This document shows, piece by piece, positions 10,517 to 19,991 of a stretch of DNA of 64,000 nucleotides (its first letter is position 1; each line of letters opens with the position of its first letter). A model generated the notes under the pieces. That model was given only the letters and a program-made list of their open reading frames with translations. It made no database searches and had not been told where the DNA came from. Source of the DNA: Sabethes cyaneus (lineage: Eukaryota; Arthropoda; Insecta; Diptera; Culicidae). The translations under genes were made by a program, and so were the position numbers. The stretch lies in contig NC_071354.1 in NCBI RefSeq assembly GCF_943734655.1, forward strand, positions 46,165,544-46,229,543. The letters run 5' to 3'.

Positions 10517-11802
10517 ATCATTTATGGTCTTCAGCAACTTTGTTCGTATGAATACCCCCCTTAATCTAAAGCTGTCAAAAGTTCGTCATTGCTCACTATA
10601 ATGAAAATAAAAAAACAACTTTTTTGTGTTAGGAAATATAGACATAGTTTCTTCGGCAAAGTTGTAAATATTGTAAAAACAAGCAACTTTGCTGAAGAAA
10701 TAAAATTTCTATCTTTATCGAGTGCTGAACTATAGGGCAACTTCTTTAAAAATTGGTTTTTTCATACTTAGCTTTTGTTAGTTGCATTTTACAAGTTTAC
10801 AATGTTCTGGGTAATTATCGAAGCTCTCAAAATACACGTTTTTGCAGAAGACCGCAAATCTCTTGGACCTTTACTTACTGAGTTATCGCATATTCAAGCT
10901 TTAAATTTCCATAGCTTCACAAGCCCATGGGGTAAAATGGGGCAAGCGAATTTATGAAATCAGCGCTTCATCTTAAAACTTAAGTCGAGTACTATAAACT
11001 TGTATGGGTTCCGCTTGTCCCCAACCACCCAACTGAGAGTACGGAAAGCATACGTTTTATGTGTTTCACGTTCGCTAAAGTCTCGATACACGTCTATTTT
11101 TTATGTTAGTAAATAGACACATGGTTTCTTCGGCAAAGTTATGGAAAATATAAAGTTAAACAACTTTGCTAAAGTAATGACATTTCTATTCCTATCGAGT
11201 GCAGAGCTATAGAGCATTTTCCTTGTAAATTCTTTAAAAATTAGTTTTTCATACTTAGCTTATATTGGCTGCATTTTACAGAACTATATGGTTCTAGGTG
11301 ATTATTGAAGGACTCATAATACACGTTTCTGCAGAAGTTTGCAAATCTCTAGGACATTTCCTTACAAAGTTATCGCTTATTTAAGCTTTACTTTTCCCTA
11401 ACTTCACGGGCCAAAAACGATTACTTTGTAAAGAAAAGGTCCAAGAGATTTGTGGTCTTCTGCAAAAACGTGTATTTTGAGAGCTTCGATAATTACCTAG
11501 AACATTCTATTCTTCTAAAATGCAACTAACAAAAGCTAAGTATGAAAAACCAATTTTTTAAAAAGTTTTAAAGAATATGCCCTATAGTTCAGCACTCGAT
11601 AAAGATAGAAATTTCATTTTTTCAGCAATGTTACTTGTTTTTACAATATTTACAACTTTGCCGAAGAAACTATGTCTATAATTCCTAACACAAAAAAGTT
11701 ATTTTTTTTAATTTCATTATAGTAAGCGATGGCTAACTTTTGACAGTTTTATATTAAGGGGGATATTCATACGAACAAAGGCGCTAAAGACCATAAATGA
11801 TC
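10517..11802. mobile_element. Fold-back element with ~365 bp inverted arms
   Basis: The left arm (10517-10880) is closely matched by the inverse of 11428-11802. The ~547 bp spacer contains a second, diverged direct copy of the left arm (about 11085-11400), giving copy order direct, direct, inverted. A recurrent unit is 'ttcttcggcaaagttg'. No transposase is present. A transcript would form a long double-stranded hairpin. Confidence 0.85.
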
Positions 11803-12195
11803 TGCAGTATCTGCATCATTTGGTTTGCGAGATACAATTGACTTTCTGTCGTGACCCCCTTAAAACCAGTTTTTAAACTTTTTGTACACAAAACCTCATC
11901 TAACAGGTTTGACATGTTCTACAAACTTTTGGATACTATCAAATTACGTAACTTTCTAGAAGGTGTAAATATCATATGTTACTTTATTTGCTTTAAAAAT
12001 TGATTTGAAGCATAAATTTAACCGTTTTTACAAGTTTTTTTTTTCATAAATAGGCACCTACTGGCGACTAATATTAGCATTGCTTGAACCACCATAGAAT
12101 ATAGTATAAGTATGCCAAAAATCTCGGCCGGGTCTGGTCGGACATTTTGGTTATTTCAATTATGAATTACATACATATATGCTGATTTTAGTAAG
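11803..12195. other. Intergenic DNA without recognised features
   Basis: AT-rich flank between the fold-back element and a decayed LINE. Nothing further is recognised. Confidence 0.4.
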
Positions 12196-12199
12196 TTAC

Positions 12200-14580
12200 C
12201 AGGGTTTTATTATTCGTATATGTTCATAATAATTTTCCAGGACCTCGTCCACGTCTGTTTCGCTATCTGTTGCAAAACTATTTTCGTTCTGGTACTTTTG
12301 TAAACCTAAGCTCGAAAACGTCAGGACAGGAAAAGCGAGAAAAGACTTTTGACCTTCCCTACCAGCAACCATGTACTTCGTTTTGGAAGTGTTAAGTCCC
12401 AATCTCACCGCTTCCCTTTTAAATGACCTGAAGGCCTCTTTCACTGCTTTACGGTTGATTCCGATGATATCGACGTCATCCGCAAAACCAAGAAGCATGT
12501 GAGATTTCGTGATGATAGTTCCATTCCTTTCCACGTTTGCCTTTCGTAATGCACCTTCCAAGGCAATGTTGAATAGTAGGTTAGAGAGTGCATCCCTTTG
12601 CTTCAGTCTATCCAACGTCACGAAAGCAGCCGAGGTCTCACCCGCTATTCTAACGCATGATTTGGATCCGTCCAGCGTCGCACGAATCAGCGTAACTAGT
12701 TTCGTCGGAAAACCATGTTCTAGCATTATCTGCCACAGCTCATTTCGTTTGACTGAATCGTACGCCGCTTTAAAGTCCACAAACAGATGGTGTGTCTGCA
12801 AGTTGTACTCCCGGAACTTGTCTAGCAACTGACGAATGGTAAACATCTGGGAAAACCAGTTTGGTACTCGCCGACGAAGGACTCCGCTAACGGTCTCAGT
12901 CTGCAGAACAGGATAAGGGAAAGCCCCTTGTAGGCAGAATGTAAAAGCAATGTAATTCCTCGATAGTTTTCACACTCCAGTCGATGTCCCGTTTTGAAAA
13001 TTGTGCAAATGAGGCCATCCAACCACTCTTCCGGCATTTGTTCTTCCTCCTAGATCCCGACAATGATCCGGTGGATTGCTTCGTATAGCCGCGCGCTCCC
13101 CGCTTTTAGAAGTTCAGCCGGGATACCGTCCTTCCCAGCAGCCTTACCATTTTTCAGCTCACTGATTGCCTTCTTAAACTCCTCCTGTGTTAATATTTTT
13201 TGAAACGATGGTTCTACAATTGATGAAGGGATGATAAGAGAAAGTAATGAAGAAGGATTTTTTTGGGAATCCTTCTGTGTTGGTGGCTCCACAGCTTGGC
13301 CATCGCTTACAATTTCTATCCTGTCCCTGCTGATCTCCGCATCGCACTTACCTCTCCATTCAACAGTGTCTGGAGGTGCTCCTTCTACCTGGCTGCTACC
13401 GCCATTTTGTCGGTAAGTAGGTTGCCAGCATTATCATTGCACATCACAGGCATGGCAAAATTCCTGCATCTCACCGTTTTATAGAAACTCCGTGTGTTGT
13501 TGCTGGCGTTTCGCTCGTCTGCACCGGCGAGCACGTGCTCCTCGTACTCGCGTTTTTTTAGACGATGGATTCTTTTTTCCACAGCTCTAGTCTCTCTGTG
13601 CCTCTCTCTGTTTTGACGCGTTGCCGCAGTGAGCAGGCGACTCCTGGTCTGGTTCTTTTCATCTGTCACTCTCTGGCATTCGACATCAAACCAGCTGTTA
13701 CGCTGTCTTCCACGCGTCGTGCCTACCACCGCTCTCGCAGCTGTTTCGGTGGCAACATGGATGTTCCTCCACAGCCCATTTATATCATCTCCTTCTACCT
13801 GCTGTTCTGCGATTCATACGTCAAGCTTCCTGGCGTACTCCACTGGCACGCCGTCTGCCGTTAACCGTTGGATGTTGACACGCAGCGTCCTCGCAGTGCG
13901 AGCTTTCGTCGTGTTCGACAGCCTTGCGCGAATCTTACGACTACGAGATAGTGGTCAGAGTTGATATTTGGTCCCCGAAAAGACCGTACATCGATAACAT
14001 CCGAAAAGTGTCGACCGTCAATCAAGACATGATCGATCTGAGAGCTAGAGTCTCCATTTAGATGCCTCCAGGTGTGTTTCCGAATATTCAAACGTGGAAG
14101 GTAGGTGCTACAGATGGCTATTTCTCTGGCCGCGGCAAAATTTATGAGCCTCAGACCGTTATCATTGGTCGACAGATGAAGGCTATGTCTTCCAATGACT
14201 GCACGGAAGAACTCCTCCCTCCCGATCTGCGCATTTGCATCTCCAGTGATGATTTTCACGTCGTGTTTTGGGCACTCTCCATAGATGCTCTCAAGCCTGT
14301 CGTAAAATTCGTCCTTAGCATCATCGGATTTATCATTTGCCGGTGCGTATAAGTTGATTAGGCAGGAATTTCTTTCTTCGTTGTTCATGGTAATTGAGTT
14401 TTTCGGTATACTACCTCACCGAGGTCGCGATATCTGCATCCCGCTGATGGGTCTGCCATCTTAGGTATAGCTTGCGGTATACAGCATTTCATATTCAGCC
14501 GCCCGTTCCGAGACAGACGCTGTGTGAGACGCCCCTCGCCTGGAAAACAGGCGCTCTAGTTCGCACCTCCTAGCTTAGCT
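12200..14580 (-). mobile_element. Decayed RTE/Daphne-like LINE (endonuclease plus reverse transcriptase)
   Basis: Read on minus, 14388-13861 gives an APE-type endonuclease: NLYAPANDKSDDAKDEFY, an 'ITGDANAQIG' motif, and QIDHVLIDGRHFSDV with NSDHYLVVV near its end. Then come a linker (13729-13385), thumb/finger pieces (13292-12822) and the reverse transcriptase palm (12846-12345) with FVDFKAAYDSVKR and the catalytic LGFADDVD. Several frameshifts separate these blocks. The 3' end appears to stop near 12345; sequence beyond to 12200 is not LINE-like. The clade is inferred from motif style only. Confidence 0.85.
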
Positions 14581-15110
14581 GCTCCAGTAAGTACATGAAG
14601 CATTTCCAGGTAAGGTCAGGTAAGGCCTTTAATTTAATTTAGACCCGTTAGAGGGTTAATTTCTAATTTTCTATATATATTCATTCAAGTCTGCAAACAT
14701 TATCTTTGGTATTTACGTAAACCTATAAATCTATAAATTTCTATAAATCACGTAAATACTATAAAACTAAATAAGGTGTTCATCAAGTAACGTAAATGAC
14801 ACTTACAAATATTTCTGCACCCAAGGAAAGAAAATATAATTATTGTACGCAATACGTTGTGAATTTTACTGGCAAATAAGGATTTTGAGGAATACAGAAC
14901 GGATATTTAAAAATATAGTCAAATTAATTATAGATGTTCCTGAGAAATTATATAATGATTATTGCGGCAGTAGAAAGGCTAGGTCACGCCGCTAGGTGGA
15001 TTAATTCGGGTTTTTAATAAACTAATCATTTAGTTATGCCAAAAGAAATTGAGTACCATTGGTTATAGAGAGATCTTCTTCAAATGATTTGTCAATGTTG
15101 TTTTTAAGTA
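14581..15110. other. Intergenic DNA with a possible LINE tail
   Basis: At 14625-14665 a 'tttaatttaatttagacccgt'-type stretch (shortened here) may be a LINE 3' tail in inverse orientation. The rest to 15110 is AT-rich and unassigned. Confidence 0.3.
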
Positions 15111-15114
15111 TTAA

Positions 15115-15202
15115 CATTTACCGGTTTTACCGGTATTGCATTTATCAATACCGAAAAACCGGTTTTCGAAATATCCCCCGGTATTGGCATTTCTAGAAAG
15201 GA
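15115..15202. repeat. ACCGGT-rich cluster, possible hAT element end
   Basis: Four ACCGG/CCGGT palindromic motifs lie within about 70 bases, followed by CCGGTATTGGCATTTCTA. Read inversely this gives TAGAAATGCCAATACCGG, a terminus style typical of hAT elements, with sub-terminal motif repeats. A similar cluster occurs at 29595-29712. No second terminus was located. Confidence 0.45.
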
Positions 15203-15829
15203 TGAAGACCAGTTTCGGGAAAAAGTTCGAGCAATGGGCTATAGATAAAAAGTAAGGTTGACAATGGCCTTACACTAAGCATAAAACTTAGTAATGTATA
15301 CTCAATACATTAAAAATATTTTATTTTGTTTATCGACATGGCCGCGTGTCTTTTGCTTTGCTTTGAGAAGAGTAGATGCTAAATGTGAATGTGACATGTA
15401 CAAAATTTTGAAGTAGGACTACTTCTTTGATTTCTATATTGGGGTGCACTTTAGAAAAACGAAAAGGGAACATGTAACGAAAAGTGGTTATGGTTTGCAC
15501 GCTTATAACTCAGTCATCCGTCAACAGATTCTAGAGATATTGGTATCAATCGATTGGACATTTTTCAAAAAATCCATAACAATACAATAGATTCCATGTT
15601 TTCCAAACAGACGTTTAATAATTGAGAAAATATTAGACGTATATTCATTATTTCATTATTTTCATGTTTTTGCCTTCCCACGCCAATGCTTCCCTAGCAC
15701 AGATGACAGAAATATATACGAGATGAGCTATGGGTTTTGATTGTATTTCATTTACGCTCTATAGAATTCGCTCGAAAATTGTTGAGCTTCAGTGGGTGCT
15801 GCTTGCTCGAAATAAGGCATCGAAGACAT

Positions 15830-16300
15830 TCAAATTCACCAAGCAAGACGCCAACAAACCGAAGAAGTAACCGACTCACCCGCCAGCGAACGGGTATGGT
15901 TTTTGCTGCTATCAATACCCAGTAAAATCAATGGATCCTCGCTGCAAGCCGTTGGAAGTAAATCGCCGCTAGCCACAATTGTGACGTTCCAAGGTTGGAC
16001 ACATTTGTGAAAAAGGTTTTGAAATTAGCTGTCGAAAAGTTGGTCCAAACAAAAAGAACAGGCGCTTCCGATTTGTTCAAGGTTGATAAAACGGACGAAA
16101 ACAATATCTTTGCTAACTGCTGCAAAGGCGGCTCCGATTAAAGCTGTACTGCTGGAGTAAATATGCGGGTGCCCCCGAACAAAAATCAACTAAGCCAATG
16201 AAAACCGTAGCAAAGGCACCGAAAGCCCCAGTCAAACGAAGTCGTTCCAGCGGAGAAGGTGCCCGAAAAAAACTGTTGCCTAGATGTAAATTTCCTTGAT
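15830..16300 (+). pseudogene. H1: Linker histone H1 pseudogene, copy 1
   Basis: Across shifted frames the plus strand shows the end of an H1 globular (winged-helix) domain: a segment starting 'IAASHNCDVPRLDTFVKKV' followed by KLAVEKLVQTKRTGAS, which corresponds to the H1 motif FIKKxLKxAVxxGKLVQTKGxGAS. A Lys/Pro/Ala-rich tail remnant follows. Stops occur before and after the domain (for example in front of the IAAS segment and near 16140), and the start is not intact. The histone-like stem-loop at 16332 lies just downstream, as expected for a replication-dependent histone gene. Confidence 0.75.
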
Positions 16301-16331
16301 TTGCATTACTAATATCTGGTAGAAAACAATC

Positions 16332-16347
16332 AGTTCTTTTAAGAACT
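16332..16347 (+). promoter_or_regulatory. Histone-type 3' stem-loop after H1 relic, copy 1
   Basis: AGTTCT-TTTA-AGAACT forms a six-base-pair stem with a four-base loop. This is the geometry of the stem-loop that replaces poly(A) in replication-dependent histone mRNAs. The flanking 'caatc' and 'actgaa' also fit. Confidence 0.65.
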
Positions 16348-16666
16348 ACTGAATAAAAGTATACGAAGCAGTTAAATTGATTTTTCTCACATTTTAAAGT
16401 GATGTTGGCAGTTTAGTATGAGCGTTCGAAGTATGAGCCCGTCAGAAATTACATGTTTAAACTGTATTAAGACAAACCTTCCGAAGAGTATTTCTGAACA
16501 AAATTGTTCATATACCTACACATGCAAAATAATACGAATTTAAGATTCTTTCTAAAAGCATGAAACGAGTAAGCCACATTATCTGGCGAAAGAAAACTGC
16601 GCCACTTCGTAATTCGAGACTAAGCGTTTAGTGAGAAAATCGAATTGCATCTTCATTTATATATTA

Positions 16667-16682
16667 GGCCCTAAAAAGGGCT
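16667..16682 (-). promoter_or_regulatory. Histone-type 3' stem-loop of H2B relic
   Basis: On the minus strand AGCCCT-TTTT-AGGGCC gives a stem of five pairs plus a terminal A/C mismatch around a four-base loop. It lies directly after the H2B C-terminal remnant, where the functional stem-loop would be. Confidence 0.6.
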
Positions 16683-16905
16683 AATTGTTGTATAGTTACA
16701 GAAGCCTGACCTTCCGAGACGGCGCGCTTGGCAAACTCACCCGGCACAACCACACACAACTGTGAGTGCACGTCTGCCATGCCCGTTGCCGTGCCATCCC
16801 TGTCGGCAATAAATGAAAGAAAATAGCGTTGCTCTCCTAGTGGCGTGGCTTCTTCTTCTTTTTCCTATCGCGCTTTGCGGCCTTTCCACTGGTTTTCGGT
16901 GGCAT
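16683..16905 (-). pseudogene. H2B: Histone H2B pseudogene with internal deletion
   Basis: The minus strand starts with ATG and MPPKTSGKAAKRDRKKKKK, the canonical insect H2B N-terminus. A stop follows after a few more codons, then a remnant resembling the start of the histone fold (ES-AI). Most of the fold is deleted. The C-terminal part is recognisable as VVPGEFAKRAVSEGQASVT, matching H2B LLPGELAKHAVSEGTKAVT. The reading frame is broken between the parts. Divergent orientation relative to the H1 relics fits a histone repeat unit. Confidence 0.85.
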
Positions 16906-17875
16906 GAAGACGATGCTTCATATTAGGTTGCTCTGCAGAAACTGGTAGCTCTTCATTAAGGAAGCACCGGACACCGGTTTGGTTCAAACAATGTACGGTT
17001 TCGTTGTACGTTGTACCCAGGGTTGCCACATGCACAGATTATTCTGTGTTTAACAGATATTTGAACGAAATCGCCTGTACAGAATCTGTATGCATAGAAT
17101 ACAGATTTTCGCCAAATTACACAGATTAAACAGATTTTTGAACTTTTACATGAGAGTGAAAGAGACGGAAATAGTCAGCAAAATGACTCTCTATCTCTTT
17201 CACTCTCATTGTTTTGCATTGGACAGATTTTTGCACAGATATTTTTCCTCGCCGTACAGATTGTCAGATTTTTCCAACAAAAAACACAGAATTATATGTG
17301 GCATTCCTGGTTGTACCGCCTTTCTTTCGTGTCTATGATTCTCTGCCCTACGTTGATCCGCCTTTGTTACAACTTGCTGCCGTTTGCTCTGGTATATAAT
17401 CAGAAATAAGCCGGCGAACGGCATCATTTTCGCATTGGCATCCGTACGGTACGGTAGCAGCAGCGGATCATTGTTTGGTGTAGAGTGCCCCGAACGCGTT
17501 GATACAGGAGCATTGATCTATTATCAGCTGTATTAGAATATTTGGTTGCGGGAGCGGAAGAGCTTGAATCAATGGAAAATGCTCTGTTCGGTAACCGTTG
17601 TCACCATTGCCCTGGGAGGTGTTGTTTCAAACATTCAAGCCATTCTGCTGGCCGGATTTTCAACCACATAATTTACCACAACCCGTCCTTTTTAGGACGA
17701 ACGAATTTGTTTATGAAGAGATGAAAATTTTCTGTATACTAAATTTCTTTAATTAAATTTCCAAATGTCGCTGATTCTTTAAAACATGAAGAATTTATTC
17801 TGATTTGATCTATAAAACGTTAAATATGTGGTGACTCACCATGCGATCTTCTAACTCATGACGTTGCTTTAATTT
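16906..17875. other. Decayed histone-cluster spacer
   Basis: Contains a TATATAA-like box near 17393. Segments at 17420-17580 partly recur near 18478-18660 (for example 'gcgaacggcatcattttcgc' and 'tcattgtttggtg'/'ttattgtttggtg'). This suggests the duplication that copied H1 also carried promoter-like spacer. The stretch also contains repeats of 'cacagattttt'-type units around 17030-17290. Confidence 0.4.
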
Positions 17876-18054
17876 TATTTTTGCCTTCCCACGCCAATGC
17901 TTCCCTAACACGGATGAAAGAAATATATAGGAGAAGAGCTATGGATTAAATTCCCTTTGAACCAAAGGTTGATTGTATTTCATTTACGCTCTATAGAATC
18001 CGCTCGAAAATCGTTGAGCTTCAGCTGTTGCTACTTCCCCGGAATAAGGCAACG

Positions 18055-18405
18055 AAGACATCCAAATTCACTAAGCGAGACGCCAATAAACCGAAGAGTC
18101 AACGGATCCTCGTTGCAAGCCGTCTAGAAGTATATCGCCGCCAGCTAACGTTTCAAGGTTGGACACATTCGTGAAAAAGGCTTTGAAGTTAGTTTTCAAC
18201 AAGAGAAAGCTGGTCCAAACAAAGAACTGGCGCTTCCGGTTCCTTCGCCTACCAAACTTGCTAGCGAGAAGCAAGATTACTAAGTCAAAGAAGACCATAA
18301 CAAAGGCACCGAAAACTCCAAAGCCAAAAGAAGTTGTTTTAACGGAGAATGCGGTTCGAAAAAAGCTGCTGCCTAGCAGTAAATTTCTTCGATTTGTATT
18401 ATTAA
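18055..18405 (+). pseudogene. H1: Linker histone H1 pseudogene, copy 2
   Basis: The frame 18159-18449 starts within the H1 globular domain as TFVKKALKLVFNKRKLVQTK. It then drifts out of register (an expected GASGSF segment is lost) before a Lys/Thr/Pro-rich tail (KSKKTITKAPKTPKPKE). The upstream part of the globular domain is in other frames. The H1-like tail composition and the downstream stem-loop support the call. Confidence 0.75.
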
Positions 18406-18424
18406 CAGCTGGTAGAAAACAATC

Positions 18425-18440
18425 AGTTCTTTTAAGAACT
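18425..18440 (+). promoter_or_regulatory. Histone-type 3' stem-loop after H1 relic, copy 2
   Basis: Identical in stem and loop to 16332-16347, although the surrounding pseudogene has diverged. Confidence 0.65.
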
Positions 18441-18544
18441 ACTGAATAAGTATATGAAACAGTTGAATTGATTTTGCGAACGGCATCATTTTCGCGTTGT
18501 TTGGGTTACAAATAATAATGAGAGTTACGATTTTATCTCCCTGT

Positions 18545-18600
18545 CCGGATCCGGACGCGGCAAAGGTGGTAAAACTTGGCAGCAGCCAATTATTGTTTGG
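18545..18600 (+). pseudogene. N-terminal scrap of histone H2A or H4
   Basis: One frame reads SGRGKGGK, the N-terminus shared by H2A and (with Thr) H4. The match ends after eight residues, and no start codon precedes it directly. The call rests on its position inside a histone relic cluster. Confidence 0.4.
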
Positions 18601-18649
18601 TGTGGAGTGGAAACTACGCCGACCGTGTTGGATTCGAAACATCGATCTA

Positions 18650-18875
18650 TTATTGTCAATTTCAAGGAAAATTGTCCAATCAATAAATACGCAATCGCTC
18701 ATAAAAGTGCTATTTTAGCTTAAATCGTTTCGGTCTGTTCGGCGCACTTATTGCTTGGCAGATAACGAAAAAGTGCGCCGAAGATCGAAACGATTTAATG
18801 CAAAATAGCACTTTATGAGTGATATCGCACTTTGGATGGTACAATTTTACTTGCAATTGACAATAAGCTGCTATA
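18650..18875. repeat. ~100 bp-arm palindrome at end of histone relic
   Basis: Arms of about 100 bp (18650-18752 and 18773-18875) are inverse copies with small indels, separated by about 20 bases. The innermost parts share 'ttcggcgcact' and 'taaatcgtttcg'. It could be a fold-back of a bidirectional histone promoter. Confidence 0.75.
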
Positions 18876-18950
18876 ATAGAATATTAAATAAGCTAGAAAA
18901 CCCAAATTTTGGTCGCGGAAGCAGAAGGGTTTAAATGGGTGGGAATAGTG

Positions 18951-19090
18951 ATGTCCGAAATCTTCAATTATTCGATTACCGATTAATCGGTGAGCCTTGT
19001 CTGTACTAATCGATTAATTAAACTATTCGATTAATTCAACTACTTGTGCTGACATTATTCGATTAAAAATTATTCGAATATTCCTTGTGT
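18951..19090. repeat. ATTCGATTAAT cluster, possible hAT element end
   Basis: At least six ATTCGATTA/TAATCGAT-type motifs lie within 110 bases after 'tagtgatgtccgaaatc', a CAGTG-like hAT terminus. The motifs look like sub-terminal transposase-binding repeats. No transposase or partner end was identified. Confidence 0.45.
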
Positions 19091-19991
19091 TATTCAAGTT
19101 GACAATGGACACTACGAGTCAGAAATTTGAGAATTAGAGATTAACAAACGGACCTTTTCAGGTCCACCATATAAATTAGCTAAAGAGTTGAAATTATGAA
19201 TTTCTCACATGTAAGAACACAATTTTTTAATGCGCAACTTGAGCATCTATATATGAAATTCATACAAAAATCACCGGCTTTAGCATTGGGAGACGAATTG
19301 CGCTACATTCGTAGTCCTACTTCAAGCCTGCGCCCGTGCCACTAGGCATGGACCTTTGTACTTTTTTTCGTGTTCAACCTCTACATCAGTTAGCGGCACG
19401 CGTTTCAAGAGATCATATCATTTCAATTGACCTACTTGCATCAAAACCTAGCGATAGGTTCACTTTTTTCAATTCGCTTATCGCTTATCTGTGATAGTAG
19501 CTCTTCCATAAACATCTCACGTTATCTCACTTATCAAGTCTTCTCACGAGCGTACAACAATAATGGAAATTAATATGGTAATATAAACAATAACGAGCCC
19601 AATCGTTCTACAGTTTTTTTTTATTCTAATACATGATATAGGAAATTTCTTCAAGTTTATAGAAAATCAACCGTATTCTGAGGTTTATGTTGGATAAAAA
19701 TGTGCAATATAGAAAGTGAATTGAAAACTAAAATAAAATTAAGAGATATTTAGCATCTTACAATCAGGCATGTAGTAAATAAAAATTTAATCAATTTATG
19801 TTTGCTTGTTAATTACAATGATTTGCAAATTTCACACTGTTGTTCGATAGTTCTTTTCATCCGTTTAAACAACTCAAATATTTGCAAACCGTTATCACTA
19901 TCTAACGTGCAAAATAATCGCATTCGTATTCAGACAAACGAACGACAACAAGAGCTACTGGCACTACGCGTGCCTCAGTAAGCTGCAAAGA
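19091..19991. other. Upstream region of FMO gene 2
   Basis: AT-rich to 19850. A 5' leader probably starts near 'attcagac' (about 19928-19935), about 60 bases before the start codon, in the initiator style of arthropods. No TATA box is seen. Confidence 0.35.

Larger units (their letters stand above)
15667..16387 (+). repeat. Tandem segmental duplication, copy 1 (contains H1 relic)
   Basis: Homologous throughout to 17877-18477 in the same orientation, from 'tttttgccttcccacgcc' to just after the histone-type stem-loop. The two copies differ by small indels, so the duplication is old. Confidence 0.8.
17877..18477 (+). repeat. Tandem segmental duplication, copy 2 (contains H1 relic)
   Basis: Second copy of 15667-16387, shorter by about 120 bases through deletions. 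It begins and ends with the same landmarks. Confidence 0.8.

Noticed and set aside
18951..19090. ATTCGATTAAT cluster as a homeodomain enhancer of FMO 2
   Set aside because: The motif layout next to a hAT-like terminus is better explained by a transposon end; an enhancer role has no support here.
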